Shown here: positions 15,056 to 17,161 of the stretch, piece by piece
Position numbering within the stretch: position 1 is the stretch's first letter
How the letters are laid out: every line of letters begins with the position of its first letter
Assembly (NCBI GenBank): GCA_900554255.1
Contig: USGN01000005.1
Location: 1 to 17,161, forward strand
Length of the DNA: 17,161 nucleotides
Direction of reading: 5' to 3'
From: an uncultured Collinsella sp.
GTDB taxonomy: Bacteria; Actinomycetota; Coriobacteriia; Coriobacteriales; Coriobacteriaceae
Notes under the pieces: model-generated
The model's input: only the letters and a program-made list of their open reading frames with translations
Told to the model about the DNA's origin: nothing
The model's database searches: none
Program-made: the position numbers and the translations under genes

Positions 15056-15341
15056 ACAAAAAACCGCCCTCGGGCATGTACATTGCCCAAGGACGGTTGA
15101 ATTCCGCGGTACCACCTTGTTTGACCCGGCGGATGTCTGGCCCGCCGCGCCCACTCTGTGCCTCTTGTCGCGAGGCTCACGGCTTCCCTACTGGGACTTT
15201 GCTGCCACTGGCCGCGTGCCCGTTGAGGTCGCTGCTCGGGAGTGAACGCTTGGCCCTTGCCACCGCAGGAAGGCTTGCAGCCCATGACCTTCCCTCTCTT
15301 GCCGGCGACGCGGCGGGCAAAACCCTCTCCGTCAACGCATT
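15056..15341 (-). promoter_or_regulatory. T-box leader of pheST, likely tRNA-Phe responsive
   Basis: On the minus strand the conserved T-box sequence AAGGTGGTACCGCGG lies at 15118-15104. It can pair with ACCGTCCTT downstream as the antiterminator. The competing terminator has arms 15097-15085 and 15075-15063 and runs into TTTTTT. The base of stem I is CGTTGA/TCAACG (15337-15332 and 15226-15221). A likely specifier UUC, followed by A and the short helix strand CUCC, lies at 15246-15244. T-box leaders bind uncharged tRNA and prevent termination, so low tRNA-Phe charging should induce pheS and pheT. Confidence 0.92.
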
Positions 15342-15348
15342 GGGCTAC

Positions 15349-15354
15349 AGGATA
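15349..15354 (-). promoter_or_regulatory. Candidate extended -10 element of pheST
   Basis: On the minus strand TGG-TATCCT is an extended -10 with no clear -35. A start near A15341 would lie just upstream of the 5' strand of T-box stem I, which fits the leader length. Confidence 0.4.
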
Positions 15355-15475
15355 CCACATTCTGCGTGTGCATCGCCGCGTTCCGTTTTGTTCGCGCTGG
15401 GTACAAGGCAGCTAGCTGTGCAAACTGGCCGCGCACCCGCCTGCGGCGCTCGGCCTGCGAGATTAAGGATACGGT

Positions 15476-17050
15476 ATGGGAAAGAAGCACGATAAGAAGG
15501 CCGAGCCCGCAGCGGGCAAGACGCCCAAAGGCATGAAGGTCGATAAGGCCGTCAAAAAATTCCGTAAACTCGAGGGCAAGCTGTGGACTCGCGAGTACCT
15601 GCTCAAGATTGCCGAGTTCGATGGCGCGACCATTGCTCCCGCCAACGGCGCCGCAGCGCGCGCCGACGCCATGGGCACCCTTGCCGGCGAGCATCATAAG
15701 CTCCTGACCAGCGAAAAGTCTGTCGAACTTGTGCGCTCGCTGGCACGCGAAACCGTCGCCGGCGGCAAGATCAACGACCCGCAGCTGCTCGACGAGATCC
15801 GCGTGCTCGGCCGTGACCAGCGCGAAGCGAGCGTCATTCCCACCGAGGAGGCCGAGGCCTGGACCAGGCTCACCTGCGAGGCCGACGCCGTATGGCATAA
15901 GGCCAAGACGGCCAACGACTGGGCGAGCTTTGAGCCCTATGTGGATAGAATCGTCGCCCAACTTAAGCATCAGGCCGAGCTCATGGACCCCAAGCGCGAC
16001 CCATACGATGTTTGGCTCGACCAGTACGAGCGCGGCCTTTCCACTGAGAGCTTCGACGCGTTTTGCGAGGAGGTCAAGGCCACGGTCGTGCCGCTCGTGC
16101 ACGCCATCGGCGAGCGCGGCCAGCAGCCCGCTGCCGACTTTTTGCACGCCCGCGTGCCCGAGGCCGCCCAGCGCGCCATGAGCTTCGACCTGATGAAGCT
16201 CGTCGGCCTGAACCTGGACGACACCACGCTTGCCTTTACCGAGCACCCGTTTAGCGAGGGCTTTGCCGTGGGCGACGCGCGCATCGCGACGCACATCTAC
16301 GAGGACGACTGCATCTCCAACGTCTACAGCATCATCCACGAGGCGGGCCACGCCATGTACGAGCTGGGCGTCAATCCTGCCTATGCGCGCACCTGCCTGG
16401 AGGGCGGCACCTCCATGGGCATCCACGAGAGCCAGAGCCGCTTCTTTGAGAACACCGTGGGCCGCAGCCGTGCCTTTATGGGACCGCTGCTCGAGGTGCT
16501 GCGCCGCCACGCACCCGAGGTCTACGGCGACGTCGACGAGGACACGCTCTACCACGCCGTGAACATCGCGCAGCCTTCGCTGATCCGCACCGAGGCCGAC
16601 GAGCTCACCTATCCGCTGCACGTTATGGTGCGCTACGAGATCGAGCGCATGCTGTTTGCCGGCGAGGCCACGGCCAAGGACATCCCCGCGCTTTGGAATC
16701 GCTTTATGGACGAGTACCTGGGCATTCCCGTTCCCGACGACACGCACGGCTGCCTACAGGATACGCACTGGAGCGGCGGCTCATTTGGCTACTTCCCCAC
16801 CTATGCGCTGGGCAGCGCTTACGACGCCATGTTTGTGCCGGCCATGTGCCGCGACGGTGTCGACCTTACCGGCGCCTGCGCGAGCGGCGACCTGACACCT
16901 GTCCGCGCCTGGCTGGGCGAGCACATTTGGCAGTGGGGCCGCGCCAAAGACGCGCCGGAGCTCATCAAGAGCGCCTGCGGTATGGCGTTTGACGCCCGCT
17001 ACTACTGCAGCTACCTGCAGGACAAGTTCACCACGCTCTACGAGCTGTAA
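15476..17050 (+). CDS. M32-family metallocarboxypeptidase (carboxypeptidase Taq type)
   Basis: This 524-residue cytoplasmic zinc carboxypeptidase releases C-terminal residues from peptides. The zinc motif HEAGH (H288, E289, H292) is followed by HESQSR (317-322), with E318 as the third ligand, 30 residues after H288 as in characterised M32 enzymes. Other family blocks are IRTEADELTYPLHV (370-383) and GSFGYFPTYALG (435-446). The N-terminal helical region matches the family from about EFDGATIAPANGAAARADAMGTLAGEHHKLLTS (47-79). A lysine-rich stretch (residues 1-30) is an unusual extension, though the start (ATG 15476, AAGGA at 15465-15469) looks sound. No signal peptide is seen. The gene is divergent from pheST and monocistronic, ending at a terminator. 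No clear promoter was found in 15355-15475. Confidence 0.95.
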   Translation: MGKKHDKKAEPAAGKTPKGMKVDKAVKKFRKLEGKLWTREYLLKIAEFDGATIAPANGAAARADAMGTLAGEHHKLLTSEKSVELVRSLARETVAGGKINDPQLLDEIRVLGRDQREASVIPTEEAEAWTRLTCEADAVWHKAKTANDWASFEPYVDRIVAQLKHQAELMDPKRDPYDVWLDQYERGLSTESFDAFCEEVKATVVPLVHAIGERGQQPAADFLHARVPEAAQRAMSFDLMKLVGLNLDDTTLAFTEHPFSEGFAVGDARIATHIYEDDCISNVYSIIHEAGHAMYELGVNPAYARTCLEGGTSMGIHESQSRFFENTVGRSRAFMGPLLEVLRRHAPEVYGDVDEDTLYHAVNIAQPSLIRTEADELTYPLHVMVRYEIERMLFAGEATAKDIPALWNRFMDEYLGIPVPDDTHGCLQDTHWSGGSFGYFPTYALGSAYDAMFVPAMCRDGVDLTGACASGDLTPVRAWLGEHIWQWGRAKDAPELIKSACGMAFDARYYCSYLQDKFTTLYEL

Positions 17051-17072
17051 GGCATAACCGACACGTCAACGC

Positions 17073-17111
17073 AAAGGGGACGCCGCGGAACCAATCCGCG
17101 GCGCCCCCTTT
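17073..17111 (+). terminator. Probable terminator of the M32 carboxypeptidase gene
   Basis: CGCCGCGGA (17081-17089) pairs perfectly with TCCGCGGCG (17095-17103) around a 5-base loop. The stem is extended by AAAGGGG against CCCCTTT across a mismatch. The T tract is only TTT. Nothing recognisable lies in the last 50 bases of the window. Confidence 0.65.
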
Positions 17112-17161
17112 CCACCTAGTTGTTTAAGAACGTCCCCAATGACTACCTTACAGAGCCTCGA

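Noticed and set aside
12449..15100. Long plus-strand open frames opposite pheT and pheS
   Set aside because: They are antisense to genes with full synthetase motifs and have no recognisable domains.
14972..15154. N-terminal extension of pheS by 61 codons
   Set aside because: The extension would translate the T-box antiterminator and terminator; MSLIDDL at 14971 is the usual PheS start and has a Shine-Dalgarno sequence.
15332..16747. 471-codon minus-strand open frame opposite the M32 carboxypeptidase
   Set aside because: It is the complement of a gene with intact HEAGH and HESQSR motifs, and its end overlaps the pheST promoter region.

Overview
The window looks like a chromosomal segment of a high-GC actinobacterium of class Coriobacteriia, probably Collinsella or a close relative. 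This is inferred from the high GC content, the style of the proteins (a fused NikMN-type metal transporter, a T-box-controlled pheST operon, a DUF559-like solitary ORF of a kind I recall as common in Coriobacteriia) and the large intergenic hairpins. No rRNA, tRNA, CRISPR array, transposase or phage gene was seen. Most genes are housekeeping; the unusual material lies between them.

Left part (1-4440). Two genes read leftward: rsgA (ribosome-assembly GTPase, cut by the window edge) and, upstream of it, a P2A-type Ca2+-like cation ATPase. A terminator hairpin and a ~95-nt stepped hairpin separate them. The ATPase leader holds two RNA hairpins. The second sequesters the Shine-Dalgarno sequence, and the 7-nt loops of the two are perfectly complementary. 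This possible kissing-loop switch is my best candidate for an undescribed regulatory element.

Middle part (4441-8250). A monocistronic pyruvate kinase gene reads rightward with a clear promoter and terminator. After it comes a ~420-base non-coding stretch containing a 134-bp nested inverted repeat, then a solitary gene with PD-(D/E)XK-like nuclease residues. That gene converges on a zinc-dependent phospholipase C-like gene; their stop codons share the palindrome CTAG.

Right part (8319-15475). A leftward operon encodes an energy-coupling-factor metal transporter: S component plus N subunit fused, then T component, then ATPase. Its signature sequences and a GTGTTAC-N14-GTAACAC operator over the promoter point to nickel and NikR rather than cobalt. 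Upstream, also leftward, lies pheS-pheT, with a stepped hairpin between the two genes and a T-box leader before pheS. The leader carries a likely UUC (Phe) specifier, so uncharged tRNA-Phe should induce the operon. Divergent from it, an M32 carboxypeptidase gene runs rightward to a terminator near the window end.

The pathways are largely independent: ribosome maturation, cation export, glycolysis, metal uptake, Phe-tRNA charging and peptide turnover. The shared theme is dense RNA-level control in the intergenic spaces.
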